Source of the DNA: Polaribacter marinaquae
GTDB lineage: Bacteria; Bacteroidota; Bacteroidia; Flavobacteriales; Flavobacteriaceae
Length of the DNA: 64,000 nt
Assembly: GCF_038019025.1 (NCBI RefSeq)
Contig: NZ_CP150496.1
Location: forward strand, 2,806,001-2,870,000
Reading direction: 5' to 3'
Numbering within the stretch: position 1 is the first letter of the stretch; every line of letters begins with the position of its first letter. Below are positions 35,218 through 44,226 of the stretch, one piece after another. The notes beneath the pieces were generated by a model that did not search any database, was not told the DNA's origin, and saw nothing but the letters and a program-made list of their open reading frames with translations. The position numbers and the translations under genes were made by a program.

Positions 35218-35826
35218 TTATAATAAATGTTCAAAAGCAGGATGGTTTGCTATATCTTCATAAACATCTACATCATTCAATTCGTGTAACAAATGTACTT
35301 TTTTATCTTGTAAATCTTTTAAAGTTGCGGCTCTAACCGTTTCTGTGCCCCATTCTTTGTTTTGAAACACTTTTTCGTGCAAGCGATTCATCCCTAACAA
35401 ATAATAACCACCATCTTCTGCAGGCCCAATAACTGCATCATTAGTATCTAATTGATGAAAAGCATGGTCTACCGTTTCTGGTGTTAAATCGTACAAATCG
35501 CTACCAATAATTAAAACCTTGTTATAGCCGGCTGTAAAACCATTGTAAAAAGCATTTTGCATTCGAATACCTAAATCTTCGCCAACTTGTTGGTGTTTTT
35601 GAAAAACATTAGCATCCCAAAGATCGTTTTCTCTAATTTTAACGGAATAGTACACCGCTTTGTCGGCGTTTACTTGGCTTGCAATAGTTCTTGTTCTATC
35701 TAATAGAAACTTGTAAATTTCTAAAGCTTTTTCGTCGCCAACTGTTTTTGCTAAACGTGTTTTTGCTTTTCCTAATTCTGGATTTCTAGTGAAAACAAGC
35801 AATAGGTTTTTATGATTTTTAGCCAT
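35218..35826 (-). CDS. TIGR04282-type (DUF2064) glycosyltransferase, arsenosugar-associated
   Basis: The 202-residue protein matches the TIGR04282 family, first described as rSAM/selenodomain-associated transferase 1 and now linked to arsenosugar biosynthesis. It has a nucleotide-sugar transferase fold: LVFTRNPELGKAKTRLAK at the start, LIIGSDLYDLTPETVDHAF with the metal-binding Asp, and IGPAEDGGYYLLGM with the catalytic Asp-Gly-Gly. It likely transfers a glycosyl group in arsenosugar assembly. It is preceded by the rhodanese gene (14 bases) and followed by PNP (20 bases). A second, more divergent member of the family lies at the far side of the SusCD pair. Confidence 0.9.
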   Translation of the reverse strand: MAKNHKNLLLVFTRNPELGKAKTRLAKTVGDEKALEIYKFLLDRTRTIASQVNADKAVYYSVKIRENDLWDANVFQKHQQVGEDLGIRMQNAFYNGFTAGYNKVLIIGSDLYDLTPETVDHAFHQLDTNDAVIGPAEDGGYYLLGMNRLHEKVFQNKEWGTETVRAATLKDLQDKKVHLLHELNDVDVYEDIANHPAFEHLL

Positions 35827-35840
35827 CGTTTTTTATGAGT

Positions 35841-36335
35841 TTATTCGTAAACTTTTGTTCCTTTATGCAACCACTTGCCCCAGTTTTTGCTGAAAGCATG
35901 AACTTTTTCTGTGGGTTTGCCTAAGGTATCTACTACTTTAAAATTATTGTTTTTCCATTCGAAAATACCACCATATAAATTGTAAACATTGGTATAACCT
36001 TCTTGAATTAATTTGTGCGCAATGGTTTCTGAACGGATGCCTAAAGAACAATACACTACAATTTTAGCGTCTTTATCTTTGGGCAATTTTGGAAGTGTTT
36101 CTTCGAGTTGAAATTTATCGTATCCAACGTAAATGGCTTTTTTTAAATGGCTTACCTCAAACTCTGCTTTTTCTCTAGCATCTAATAAAATAGCATTGGT
36201 TTTTGGCAATGCTAAGGTTTCTACGGATATATAAGGTACGTTTCTAGTATTCCATTTATTTAATAGTTTGTCTAGTTTTTTTTGTGCAAATGCAGTAGAA
36301 CTGATTACTAAAAAAAGGATGCAAAGTTTTTTCAT
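35841..36335 (-). CDS. secreted rhodanese-like protein
   Basis: The 164-residue protein has a signal peptide (ending STAFAQ) and a single rhodanese domain. The active-site loop YCSLGIRSE holds the catalytic Cys, LDAREKAEFEVSHLKKAI the start of the fold. It thus may bind sulfur, or, because related Cys-loop proteins reduce oxyanions such as arsenate (Acr2/Cdc25 fold), act on arsenic; that link is an inference from the operon. It is placed in the periplasm by its signal peptide. It lies 57 bases behind ArsM, the second longest gap in the operon. Confidence 0.88.
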   Translation of the reverse strand: MKKLCILFLVISSTAFAQKKLDKLLNKWNTRNVPYISVETLALPKTNAILLDAREKAEFEVSHLKKAIYVGYDKFQLEETLPKLPKDKDAKIVVYCSLGIRSETIAHKLIQEGYTNVYNLYGGIFEWKNNNFKVVDTLGKPTEKVHAFSKNWGKWLHKGTKVYE

Positions 36336-36392
36336 TATTTGAGGTTTTATATCATTTTAATGCTTTTAAAAAATAGCAGCTAAAAGCTTCTA

Positions 36393-37361
36393 TTAACAAC
36401 AGCCGCCACCATCGTAGTGATATGTAGATTCTGAAAAGAAAATATCATCTCTACCCAATGCTTTTAAGGCAGCCGCAGTTTTATCGCAAATTGCCAACGG
36501 TTGATTTTTTAATAAAGTGTGGCCAGCCCCATCGTCAAAAAAGTCCTCATCACCATAATAAATGGCTGCTTTACCCGTAAAAATACAAGGACCATCTGCT
36601 GGCATTGGATCTTTAATTGCGGCAACTTCTATCGATTCTATATAAATTAACTCTTCTGTTGGATAATTTTTAGGGTCTAAAATTCGATACGGCTTTCTAG
36701 CTCTAATTTCTATCGTTCCAAAGCCAGCATCTGTTAAGGCTTTTACGTAATCTGCAATCGACAAACTTCCACTTAAACATAAGGCACGTAAACGCTCATC
36801 ATTACGTAATTCGTTATTCATTTCTTGCTCGCAAGTTGGGTCGCTCATTACCAATTTACCATGCGGTTTTAATACTCGGTACATTTCTGCAATGGCTTTC
36901 TTTAAATCATCTGACTTAAAAATATTAAACAAACAGTTTTGTGCAGCAACATCAATAGAATTATCTTCTACTGGCAATGCCATAGCATCTCCTTTTCTTA
37001 AATCGACAAAATCACTTTGAAACCAATCGTTTTGAGCTTCTGCCTCTTTAAAGTTTTTACGAGATGCTTCTAACATTTCATCTACAACATCTAAACCAAT
37101 AACACCACCTTTGTTTCTGTTAAAATACGCAAATTGTAGCAACTCCATTCCACCACCAACGCCAACATATAGCATTTTTGGGTTGTTGGTTAAATCTCTA
37201 GCATGCACAGTAGAACCACAACCGTAGTTCATTTCTTGCATAATTCTTGGTATTTTTAAACCAGGAAGTTCCCAAATAGGGTTGGTAGTACAACACAAAC
37301 CAACGTCTGGTGTTAATGCTGCTTCTTTGTATACATTGTGTGTTGTTTCTAAATAGCTCAT
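36393..37361 (-). CDS. arsM: arsenite methyltransferase ArsM of arsenosugar type
   Basis: The 322-residue SAM-dependent methyltransferase has motif I YVGVGGGMELLQ (about 66-77), GLDVVDEML and the later loop AQNCLFNIF. It is Cys-rich, as expected for As(III) binding: Cys23-Cys24 in GLCCTTNP, Cys48 in NYGCGST, Cys in NCLFN, PTCEQEM and LRALCLSGS, plus a Gly-Gly-Cys-Cys tail. This pattern matches the arsenosugar-biosynthesis ArsM family rather than plain ArsM. It would methylate arsenite to dimethylated arsenic, the substrate for ArsS. It starts 16 bases behind the metallophosphoesterase gene. Confidence 0.9.
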   Translation of the reverse strand: MSYLETTHNVYKEAALTPDVGLCCTTNPIWELPGLKIPRIMQEMNYGCGSTVHARDLTNNPKMLYVGVGGGMELLQFAYFNRNKGGVIGLDVVDEMLEASRKNFKEAEAQNDWFQSDFVDLRKGDAMALPVEDNSIDVAAQNCLFNIFKSDDLKKAIAEMYRVLKPHGKLVMSDPTCEQEMNNELRNDERLRALCLSGSLSIADYVKALTDAGFGTIEIRARKPYRILDPKNYPTEELIYIESIEVAAIKDPMPADGPCIFTGKAAIYYGDEDFFDDGAGHTLLKNQPLAICDKTAAALKALGRDDIFFSESTYHYDGGGCC

Positions 37362-37377
37362 TTTTTCTTTTTTTATG

Positions 37378-38205
37378 TTATAATTGAATTCCTAATCCTT
37401 GTAAACCTGTTTCTATGGCAGGTAATATTTCTGTATTGTCCCAAATACCCGTAACAATAGTTCTAGAGTATTCTTCTGGCAGCAAACCGTTTTGCATTAA
37501 TTTGCTTGTTAATTTATAATTATAATTTAAAGTATGATGTGTATAATTAAAATTTTCTTTGGCATCGTCTAAAATTGCATACCAAACACTTGGGTTACCA
37601 TCATTTGCGGGCATGCCAATTACACCAGGATTTAGCCATAGTTGCCCATTTTGTTGATCTTGAAATGGCAAACCACAATGGCCCGCAACAATTACATCGC
37701 TATTGGTAGCAGTAAAATTTGGTGCTTTTTTAGACCAATCGGTAGATTTAAATATAAATTCTGATACATTAAAATAAGAACCATGGACTACAGTTGCCTT
37801 TTTTGAAGCATACTCAAACTGAATTGTATTGGGCAAAGTTTTTAAAAATTCTAAAGAGTTGCTAGATAATTTGCTTTGTGCATACGGATACCAAAGTTGC
37901 GAAAAACCATCGCATCTAGAGCCTTCTCTAAAATCGCAACCACAATCTGCTGCATTTTCACGCAACTGAATTTCTACGTTGCCTACAATACTTTTTGCGC
38001 CCCACAATTTAAATAATTGCACCGTTTCTTCTGGTTGTGCACAATAACCAACAATATCGCCTGTACAAATACAGTTTTCTGGCGGAATGCCTTCTTTTTC
38101 GGCAATTTGTTTTAGCGCTTCTATAGCTTGTAAATTGCTATAAACACCACCAAAAAGCAGTGTCTTACCAGATAGTTTGCCTAAATTTTCTATTTTCTGA
38201 TCCAT
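37378..38205 (-). CDS. metallophosphoesterase of the arsenosugar operon
   Basis: The likely start MDQKIENLGKLSGK gives 275 residues; an upstream in-frame ATG adds 18 unlikely residues and would overlap the symporter gene by 70 bases. The family motifs are loosened: FGGVYSNLQAIE where GDIHG is usual (Tyr-Ser for Asp-x-His), then CTGDIVGYCAQPE with Asp, VGNVEIQL for GNHE, VHGS and AGHCGLPF. Replacement of the first metal ligands and of the GNH His suggests altered metal binding or activity. It resembles YfcE-like phosphoesterases that accompany arsenosugar genes. Its ATG lies inside the end of the symporter gene (16 bases overlap), so it is co-translated. Confidence 0.85.
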   Translation of the reverse strand: MDQKIENLGKLSGKTLLFGGVYSNLQAIEALKQIAEKEGIPPENCICTGDIVGYCAQPEETVQLFKLWGAKSIVGNVEIQLRENAADCGCDFREGSRCDGFSQLWYPYAQSKLSSNSLEFLKTLPNTIQFEYASKKATVVHGSYFNVSEFIFKSTDWSKKAPNFTATNSDVIVAGHCGLPFQDQQNGQLWLNPGVIGMPANDGNPSVWYAILDDAKENFNYTHHTLNYNYKLTSKLMQNGLLPEEYSRTIVTGIWDNTEILPAIETGLQGLGIQL

Positions 38206-39524
38206 GATGGTATAAAGTATAATAAAATACAACTTAAAATGCCCCAAACATTTACCCAAAGTAAATCGGCATATTTTCCTGTTGTAAAAATGAGTGTTTC
38301 TGGAAAAGCATTAAATAGTAGCAAAAACCCAAAGAGCAAACCACAAGATACGCTTAGGTAGTAACTAATTTTAGGTACTTGCGCTTTCCAACAAATAAAA
38401 ACAGGAGTCAAACCAATAACCATTGTACCCGATATAGTGGTTGCAGATAAGATTTCTGCATTTAAAAATACAGGAATCGTACCTAAAACGGCTACGGTAA
38501 TCATCGTAATTCTTCCAAAAGAAACCGACTTTCCTAAATTTAAATCAATTGCTAAAAGTTTAGAAAAAGAAGAAAATGTAGAGTCTAAAGTTGAGGCTGC
38601 AGAGGTAATCATTATAAAATTGATAACTAACAATAATACAATACCTAAGGCTTTACCTACTTCTACAGCTGCTTGCCCAGACATTCCTTTGGTTTGTGCA
38701 TAGACACCAATTAAACTGAATAAGACAATACAAATTGCACCTAAAATACTTGCCCATAAAAAACTTTTACGCGTTACTTTTGGTGATGAAATAAAGCCTC
38801 TATCAGTTAAAACAGGGTCGTGAAATGGATAACTAAACGATTGCAATAACGCCGCAAAAAAGAGGTTTAAACCCAATTCGAAACTCCATGTTCCAGAACT
38901 TATAATTTCTTCGGATGAAAAATCATCCGTAGTAAAAATGGTGCCTAAGATAATTAGCAATAAAACCGAGAAAAGCACCATTTGAATTACGTCTGTAAAA
39001 ATAGAACTGCTTAAACCGCCTTTTAATGCGTAGGCAAGTGTTAGTAATGTAAATACAATTATTGCGGTAAAATAAGGTGTGCTACCTTGTGCGCCGAAAT
39101 AGCTTCCAATTACCATGGTGTTGCTCCATACTTCATTAAAAAGTCGAAAAGCAATTAAAATCGAAAAGATTGCCATGGCTTTTTTACCAAATTTTGATAT
39201 TAGAAATTGATGAATACTTGTAAAACCACCAACAGTTCTTAATTGATAAATAATAATACCAGCAATGGCAAAAGAAAGGTAATAACCTGCGTACGCAACA
39301 CCACCAACCAAACCAAAAGCCAAACCTAAGTTGGCTGCATTGGTAATGCTTTTCGCAAAAATCCAAGAAATGATTAAACTACCTGTTAATACAGCTGTAT
39401 TTGGCGCTTTCTTTTTATGGACTGCTTTAAAAAACTGCGACGTTGTTTTTGCATACGGCGATAATAAGAACAAGATAAGACTTGAACTTATAACCAATAA
39501 CCATTGCCAATGTATTACATCCAT
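38190..39524 (-). CDS. sodium:solute symporter family protein
   Basis: The 444-residue protein has about twelve hydrophobic helices in the pattern of the SSS family: FAKSITNAANLGLAFGLVGG near the N-terminus, LKGGLSSSIFTDVIQMVLF and TSAASTLDSTFSSFSKLLAI with the sodium-site Ser/Thr cluster. Its placement between a SusD gene (3 bases) and a metallophosphoesterase gene inside the arsenosugar operon suggests that it moves the imported compound, or an arsenical, across the inner membrane. The substrate cannot be predicted. It is shorter than sugar transporters of the family (about 500), but it is complete at both ends. Confidence 0.9.
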   Translation of the reverse strand: MDVIHWQWLLVISSSLILFLLSPYAKTTSQFFKAVHKKKAPNTAVLTGSLIISWIFAKSITNAANLGLAFGLVGGVAYAGYYLSFAIAGIIIYQLRTVGGFTSIHQFLISKFGKKAMAIFSILIAFRLFNEVWSNTMVIGSYFGAQGSTPYFTAIIVFTLLTLAYALKGGLSSSIFTDVIQMVLFSVLLLIILGTIFTTDDFSSEEIISSGTWSFELGLNLFFAALLQSFSYPFHDPVLTDRGFISSPKVTRKSFLWASILGAICIVLFSLIGVYAQTKGMSGQAAVEVGKALGIVLLLVINFIMITSAASTLDSTFSSFSKLLAIDLNLGKSVSFGRITMITVAVLGTIPVFLNAEILSATTISGTMVIGLTPVFICWKAQVPKISYYLSVSCGLLFGFLLLFNAFPETLIFTTGKYADLLWVNVWGILSCILLYFIPSWIRK

Positions 39525-39527
39525 ACT

Positions 39528-40967
39528 TTATTCGTTCCACCAAACTTTAGCATCCAAACTGTTGCCGTTTGTAGCCGCTGCTGCTTTGTTATAATTTTCT
39601 GAATTTAAACTTGCTGCTTCTGCAGGATACGGCATTCGTACCGGAATTAAACCTGCGTTTAAACTTGCAGACACATCTTTTAATACCGGAAAACCAGTAC
39701 GTCTATATTCTATCCAACCTTCGTAACCATTTATTAGTGATGCAATCCATTTTTGGGTAATTATTTGGTTTAACGGCGTGCTGTTTGCTGCGTTGTAATT
39801 TGCATTTGTTGCTAAATAAGTTGCAGGTAAATCGGTGTTCCAAAACTCAAAAGCTTGCGTTACACCTCTGTTGTACAACGTTTCTGCATCAGCATTTATA
39901 AATCCTTTTGCTGCAGCTTCGGCTAATAAAAAGTTGGTCTCCCAAGCAGTCATAAAATTAGCATCTAAACTAGATGTGTCTTCTCTAAAAGCAGTACCAG
40001 CCAAAGAATAATCTGACAAAGCAACCGATGTTGAGGATGCATCAATACCGTTTATCAATCCGTTATAATCATTACCCGTTGCGTTTGCAAAAGGTCTAAA
40101 AAAGGTATTGATTCTGGTGTCTTCTAAATCGGTTAACACTTCTTCCATCGTTTCCGAAAGTACAAAGTTGTTAAAATCTCCAACTCTTAATTGCGCCAAT
40201 CTAAAACTGTTTGGTTCTGAATTTGTGAAATCGAAAACAGCATTTTCTGAATTGGATTGAATGTAGTTACCATTGTTAAACAAAGCTTGTAATTGTGCAG
40301 CTACATCTACTTTTGCAGAAATACGGATGAGGTATTTTATTTTTAGCGAGTTTGCAAACTGAATCCATCGATTTAAATTACCATTGTATATAATATCACC
40401 TTCTAAAGGTATTGAACCTGTATACGCATTTATTGCTGCGACTCCTTTGTCTAAATTGTCTAAAATTCCGTTTTCATTTTGATAAATGTCTTCTTGTAAA
40501 TCGTAAACAGGGGTTACCGTTCCTTCGATACCATTAAAAGCTTCAAAATAAGGCACATCGCCAAATAAGTCTGTTAATCCGGCAGCCATATATGCTTTTA
40601 AAATTAAAGCAGGACCTTCATAAACCGCAAAGGCAGGTGTTTCTTTGGATTGTTTTAAAATGATTTCGTTGTCGCGTAAATTGGTGTAAAAAATACTCCA
40701 AGGATTACCACCTAATTGCGGACTTTTTAAATCGTGTCTATCAAACAAATTAAAATCTAAAGCTGTACGGTGTTGTGCCAGTAAATCTCCCGCAACAAAA
40801 CCTTCGTAACTCATGTTTTCGCCAAAATTATAAAGTACTTGTCTTAACAAGAGGTTTGGCTGTACCGCAACTGGTGCGTTTGGATTGGTATTTATTTCTT
40901 CAAAATCTGTGGTGCAACTTGCAAAGATTATCGCAAAAATTGCAAGGATGTATATGTGTTTTTTCAT
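39528..40967 (-). CDS. SusD-like_2 family lipoprotein in the arsenosugar operon
   Basis: The 479-residue lipoprotein (lipobox IIFASCTTDFEEINTNPN) belongs to the SusD/RagB-like_2 group: the opening EINTNPNAPV, the block LKAYMAAGLTDLFGDVPYFEAF and the end ENYNKAAAATNGN...AKVWWNE are typical. It caps the adjacent SusC, which ends 9 bases before it. SusD-like_2 proteins are often tied to peptides or unusual substrates rather than the classical polysaccharides. Here its neighbours are the arsenosugar enzymes. Confidence 0.93.
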   Translation of the reverse strand: MKKHIYILAIFAIIFASCTTDFEEINTNPNAPVAVQPNLLLRQVLYNFGENMSYEGFVAGDLLAQHRTALDFNLFDRHDLKSPQLGGNPWSIFYTNLRDNEIILKQSKETPAFAVYEGPALILKAYMAAGLTDLFGDVPYFEAFNGIEGTVTPVYDLQEDIYQNENGILDNLDKGVAAINAYTGSIPLEGDIIYNGNLNRWIQFANSLKIKYLIRISAKVDVAAQLQALFNNGNYIQSNSENAVFDFTNSEPNSFRLAQLRVGDFNNFVLSETMEEVLTDLEDTRINTFFRPFANATGNDYNGLINGIDASSTSVALSDYSLAGTAFREDTSSLDANFMTAWETNFLLAEAAAKGFINADAETLYNRGVTQAFEFWNTDLPATYLATNANYNAANSTPLNQIITQKWIASLINGYEGWIEYRRTGFPVLKDVSASLNAGLIPVRMPYPAEAASLNSENYNKAAAATNGNSLDAKVWWNE

Positions 40968-40976
40968 GGTGCTTTC

Positions 40977-43900
40977 TTAAAAATTAAATCCTACTTTAAA
41001 ACCGAAACTTCTACTTGTAGCATAACTCATGTCTTCTACACCGCTTACAAAACCATTGCCTTGAACTGCCAATTGTTCTGGATCGAAATGCGGATTTTCT
41101 GTAATAACAAATATGTTGTTACCGATAAAAGAAAAGTTCATGGTAGAAGTGTCTTTTAAACCTAAAAAGCCTTCTGCTAAATTTAAAGTATAACCAATAG
41201 AAAACTGACGAAGTTTTAAATAAGAAGCATCGTATACATTGTTTTCTTCATGATTTCTATCATAATATTGTCTGTAATAACTTTCTGCAGAAACAGCAAC
41301 AGTGTTTGGTTGGCCAGTATTTACATTAACACCTTGCGCCACAATACCTGCATCTGGTCTAAAAGAAGTTTCTGCCAATTGGCCACCAACATTACCCAAA
41401 GCGCTAGTTCTAGACACAATTTCGCCACCTTGTCTCCAATCAAATAAGAAATTGGCATTCCAGTTTTTATATGCAAAACTATTGTTCCAACCCAAAGTAA
41501 AATCAGGATTGTAGTTTCCTAATTTTATCAACTCGTTATTGGCTATGTAACGCCCATTATCATCAATTAAAAACTCACCATTTTCATTTTTCTGATAACC
41601 CGTACCGTATAAATCTCCTACTTGTCCGCCTTCTTCTACTTGAAACCATACGGTTTGGTTGGCACTATTGTAAATTCTACTATACGCCAATGTTAGTCTA
41701 CCTTCATCTTGTGGCAAATCTTTAATGGTAGATTTGTTTGTAGCAAAGTTGAAAGTGGTATTCCATTTAAAATTGGCTGTTTTAATTGGGGTTCCGCCTA
41801 AGATAATTTCGATTCCTTTGGTGTTTACTTTTCCGCCATTGATTACTTGTTGATTGTAACCTGAAGAAATTGCAATCGGTAAAGAAATAATTTGGTCTTT
41901 GGTAGTTGCGTTGTAATATGTAAAATCAAAATTTAAACGATCTCTAAAAAAACGGATGTCTGCACCAATTTCATAAGACGTAGTTAATTCTGGTTTTAAG
42001 TTTGCGTTTGGTATAAAATCTTGATTGCTAAAAGTAGGTTGCCCATTAAAAGTAGTCTGCGACACAAAAGCACCAGAAGTTTGGTATGGATTGGTATCAT
42101 TACCAACCTGTGCAACACTAGCTCTTAGTTTTGCAAACGAAATACTTTCTGGTAATTCTGTATAATTCGAAAGTATAAAACTAGAGGATACAGAAGGATA
42201 AAAGAAAGAAGTACCATCTACAGAAAAAGGAGTTGCCAATGCGCTAGACCAATCATTTCTACCTGTAATATCTAAGTATAAAAAGTTCTTATAACCAAAT
42301 TTTGCAATTCCGTATAACGAATTAATTCTCTTTTTAGAATCAAATTGAAACACTTCTATCGGAGAAGCGGCATTGTTTAAACTAAAAATACCAGGTTGTG
42401 CCAAATTGGTTGTTTGCGATTGTTTTGTTGATGCCGTTTGATCTAATCTGTTACCACCAAAAGAAGCATCAAAAGTAAAATTACCAAAGGTGTTTTTGTA
42501 GTTTATTAAAAAATCGGTATTAATTTCTCGATAAAAAACATCATGTTTTGCATACGCTCCGTTTTTAAAACGATTAGAACTAAAATTACGTTTAAATTGT
42601 CTTTTTTCTGATGAATAATCCATTCCAGAACGCAAAGAAACACTTAAGTTCTCTGTAAAATTATGGTTGATGGTGACATTACCAAAAACACGATCTCTGT
42701 TAAAAGAATTGGTATTTTCTTTTAAAATAAAATACGGATTATCGAAATAGGTATAGTTAAATGAATATTGTTGCACGCCTTCTAAACCTGGTTGCCAATA
42801 ATTTTTTAAACTGTTGATGTCTAGAGAACGAGGTCCCCAAGCTACTAAAGAATAATTTACGTTTTCACTACCGTAACCATTAGCTGGTCTATTATCACTG
42901 CTAGAATTTACATAATTTACACTACTCGTAATTTTTGTATTTTCTGTTGGACGAAAGGTCATTTTTAACGCTGCCGTTTTTCGTTCTAAATTTACACCAG
43001 GTATAATAGATTCGCTATCTAAATCGGTTAGTGATAATCTATAAGAACCTGTATCAAAAGTATTGGTTATAGCAACATTATTTACGGTTGTAATCCCTGT
43101 TTGATAAAAGTCTTTTAAATTATCTGGGTTCGATTTAAATAACGTAGGCGTTATATTTTCGCTAGAATACAGCGATGTATCTCCACCTCGCACAACAGTT
43201 CCGTCTTGTAAAGTTACAGGCGAATCGAACTGAGCTATAAAATTACCAGCATCTAATCGAGGTCCCCAAGAGTAGGTGATTAAATCGTTAGTACCGCCAC
43301 CTAAGCCATCTACATATTCGAAGTTGCCAGCATTTCCTTGACCATATTCATTTTGAAAATCTGGCAAACGAAAAGCATTATCAAAAGTAATAGAAGAGTT
43401 AATGCTTACGCCCAAACCTTTCTTTTTGCTACCATCTTTTGTCTTGATCACAATAACACCGTTAGAAGCTCTTGTACCATATAATGCTGCGGCACTTGGC
43501 CCTTTTAAAACGGTTACAGATGCAATGTCATCCGCATTTACTTCCATAGCACCATTTCCGAAATCTATTTCTTGGAATCCGGCAGCGGCTTCATTGGTAA
43601 AATTGAAAACAGTATTGTTGTTAATTGGCGTTCCGTCTACCACGAATAACGGATTGTTGTTAGAAAAAGAAGCCTCACCACGAATGGTAATTTTAGAAGA
43701 AGAACCAACGCCAGTTGCGCCTTGTGATACCGTAACACCTGCTAATTTACCAGATAAATTGTCTAAAAAGTTAGGTGTTTTTACTTCGTTAATATCCTTA
43801 GATTTGATTTCTTGAACCACATAACCTAATTCTTTGGTTTGCCTGTTTACACCTAAAGCAGTTACAACAACTTCATTTAAACTAGTTGCAAGTTCTTCTA

Positions 43901-44171
43901 AAGCGATATCTATTGCAGTGTTATTATTAATGGCTACTTTTTTAGGTTGGTAACCTAAGTAGCTAAATGTTAAAAATTGGGTGTTTTTAGAAATAGTTAT
44001 GGTATAATTACCATTTAAATCTGAAGTTGTTCCGTTTGTATTTATAGCTTTAATGCTAACGTATGGTAACACTTCGCCAGAACTTTTATCAGTAATAGTT
44101 CCTGTAATTTTTTGTTGTGCAAAACTTATGCTTGTAACAAGCATAAGTATACACATAGTAATGTATTTCAT
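40977..44171 (-). CDS. SusC/RagA family TonB-linked transporter in the arsenosugar operon
   Basis: The 1064-residue outer-membrane transporter has a signal peptide (ending SFAQQ), a carboxypeptidase-regulatory-like domain (KITGTITDKSSGEVLPYVSI), the TonB-box and plug (LNEVVVTALGVNRQTKELGY, ITIRGEASFSNNNPLFVVDG, VTVLKGPSAAALYGTRASNG) and a barrel ending with FGFKVGFNF. It begins 55 bases behind the second TIGR04282-like gene; that gap has a perfect 17-base dyad. Being in the same run as arsS and arsM, it may import a precursor for, or a substrate of, arsenic metabolism, for instance a phosphate analogue, a sugar or an arsenical. Confidence 0.96.
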   Translation of the reverse strand: MKYITMCILMLVTSISFAQQKITGTITDKSSGEVLPYVSIKAINTNGTTSDLNGNYTITISKNTQFLTFSYLGYQPKKVAINNNTAIDIALEELATSLNEVVVTALGVNRQTKELGYVVQEIKSKDINEVKTPNFLDNLSGKLAGVTVSQGATGVGSSSKITIRGEASFSNNNPLFVVDGTPINNNTVFNFTNEAAAGFQEIDFGNGAMEVNADDIASVTVLKGPSAAALYGTRASNGVIVIKTKDGSKKKGLGVSINSSITFDNAFRLPDFQNEYGQGNAGNFEYVDGLGGGTNDLITYSWGPRLDAGNFIAQFDSPVTLQDGTVVRGGDTSLYSSENITPTLFKSNPDNLKDFYQTGITTVNNVAITNTFDTGSYRLSLTDLDSESIIPGVNLERKTAALKMTFRPTENTKITSSVNYVNSSSDNRPANGYGSENVNYSLVAWGPRSLDINSLKNYWQPGLEGVQQYSFNYTYFDNPYFILKENTNSFNRDRVFGNVTINHNFTENLSVSLRSGMDYSSEKRQFKRNFSSNRFKNGAYAKHDVFYREINTDFLINYKNTFGNFTFDASFGGNRLDQTASTKQSQTTNLAQPGIFSLNNAASPIEVFQFDSKKRINSLYGIAKFGYKNFLYLDITGRNDWSSALATPFSVDGTSFFYPSVSSSFILSNYTELPESISFAKLRASVAQVGNDTNPYQTSGAFVSQTTFNGQPTFSNQDFIPNANLKPELTTSYEIGADIRFFRDRLNFDFTYYNATTKDQIISLPIAISSGYNQQVINGGKVNTKGIEIILGGTPIKTANFKWNTTFNFATNKSTIKDLPQDEGRLTLAYSRIYNSANQTVWFQVEEGGQVGDLYGTGYQKNENGEFLIDDNGRYIANNELIKLGNYNPDFTLGWNNSFAYKNWNANFLFDWRQGGEIVSRTSALGNVGGQLAETSFRPDAGIVAQGVNVNTGQPNTVAVSAESYYRQYYDRNHEENNVYDASYLKLRQFSIGYTLNLAEGFLGLKDTSTMNFSFIGNNIFVITENPHFDPEQLAVQGNGFVSGVEDMSYATSRSFGFKVGFNF

Positions 44172-44204
44172 CGAGTGAATTTTTGTGTAAAATAAGGTTG
44201 ATTT

Positions 44205-44221
44205 GTATTGTTAAACAATAC
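44205..44221 (-). promoter_or_regulatory. 17-base dyad upstream of SusC
   Basis: GTATTGTTAAACAATAC is an inverted repeat with 8-base arms around one base, 34 bases before the SusC start. No T tract follows in the minus direction, so an operator is more likely than a terminator. Confidence 0.45.
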
Positions 44222-44226
44222 TAAAA

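Noticed and set aside
43402..43815. 137-residue open frame antisense to SusC
   Set aside because: It is a shadow of the SusC plug region, without own features.
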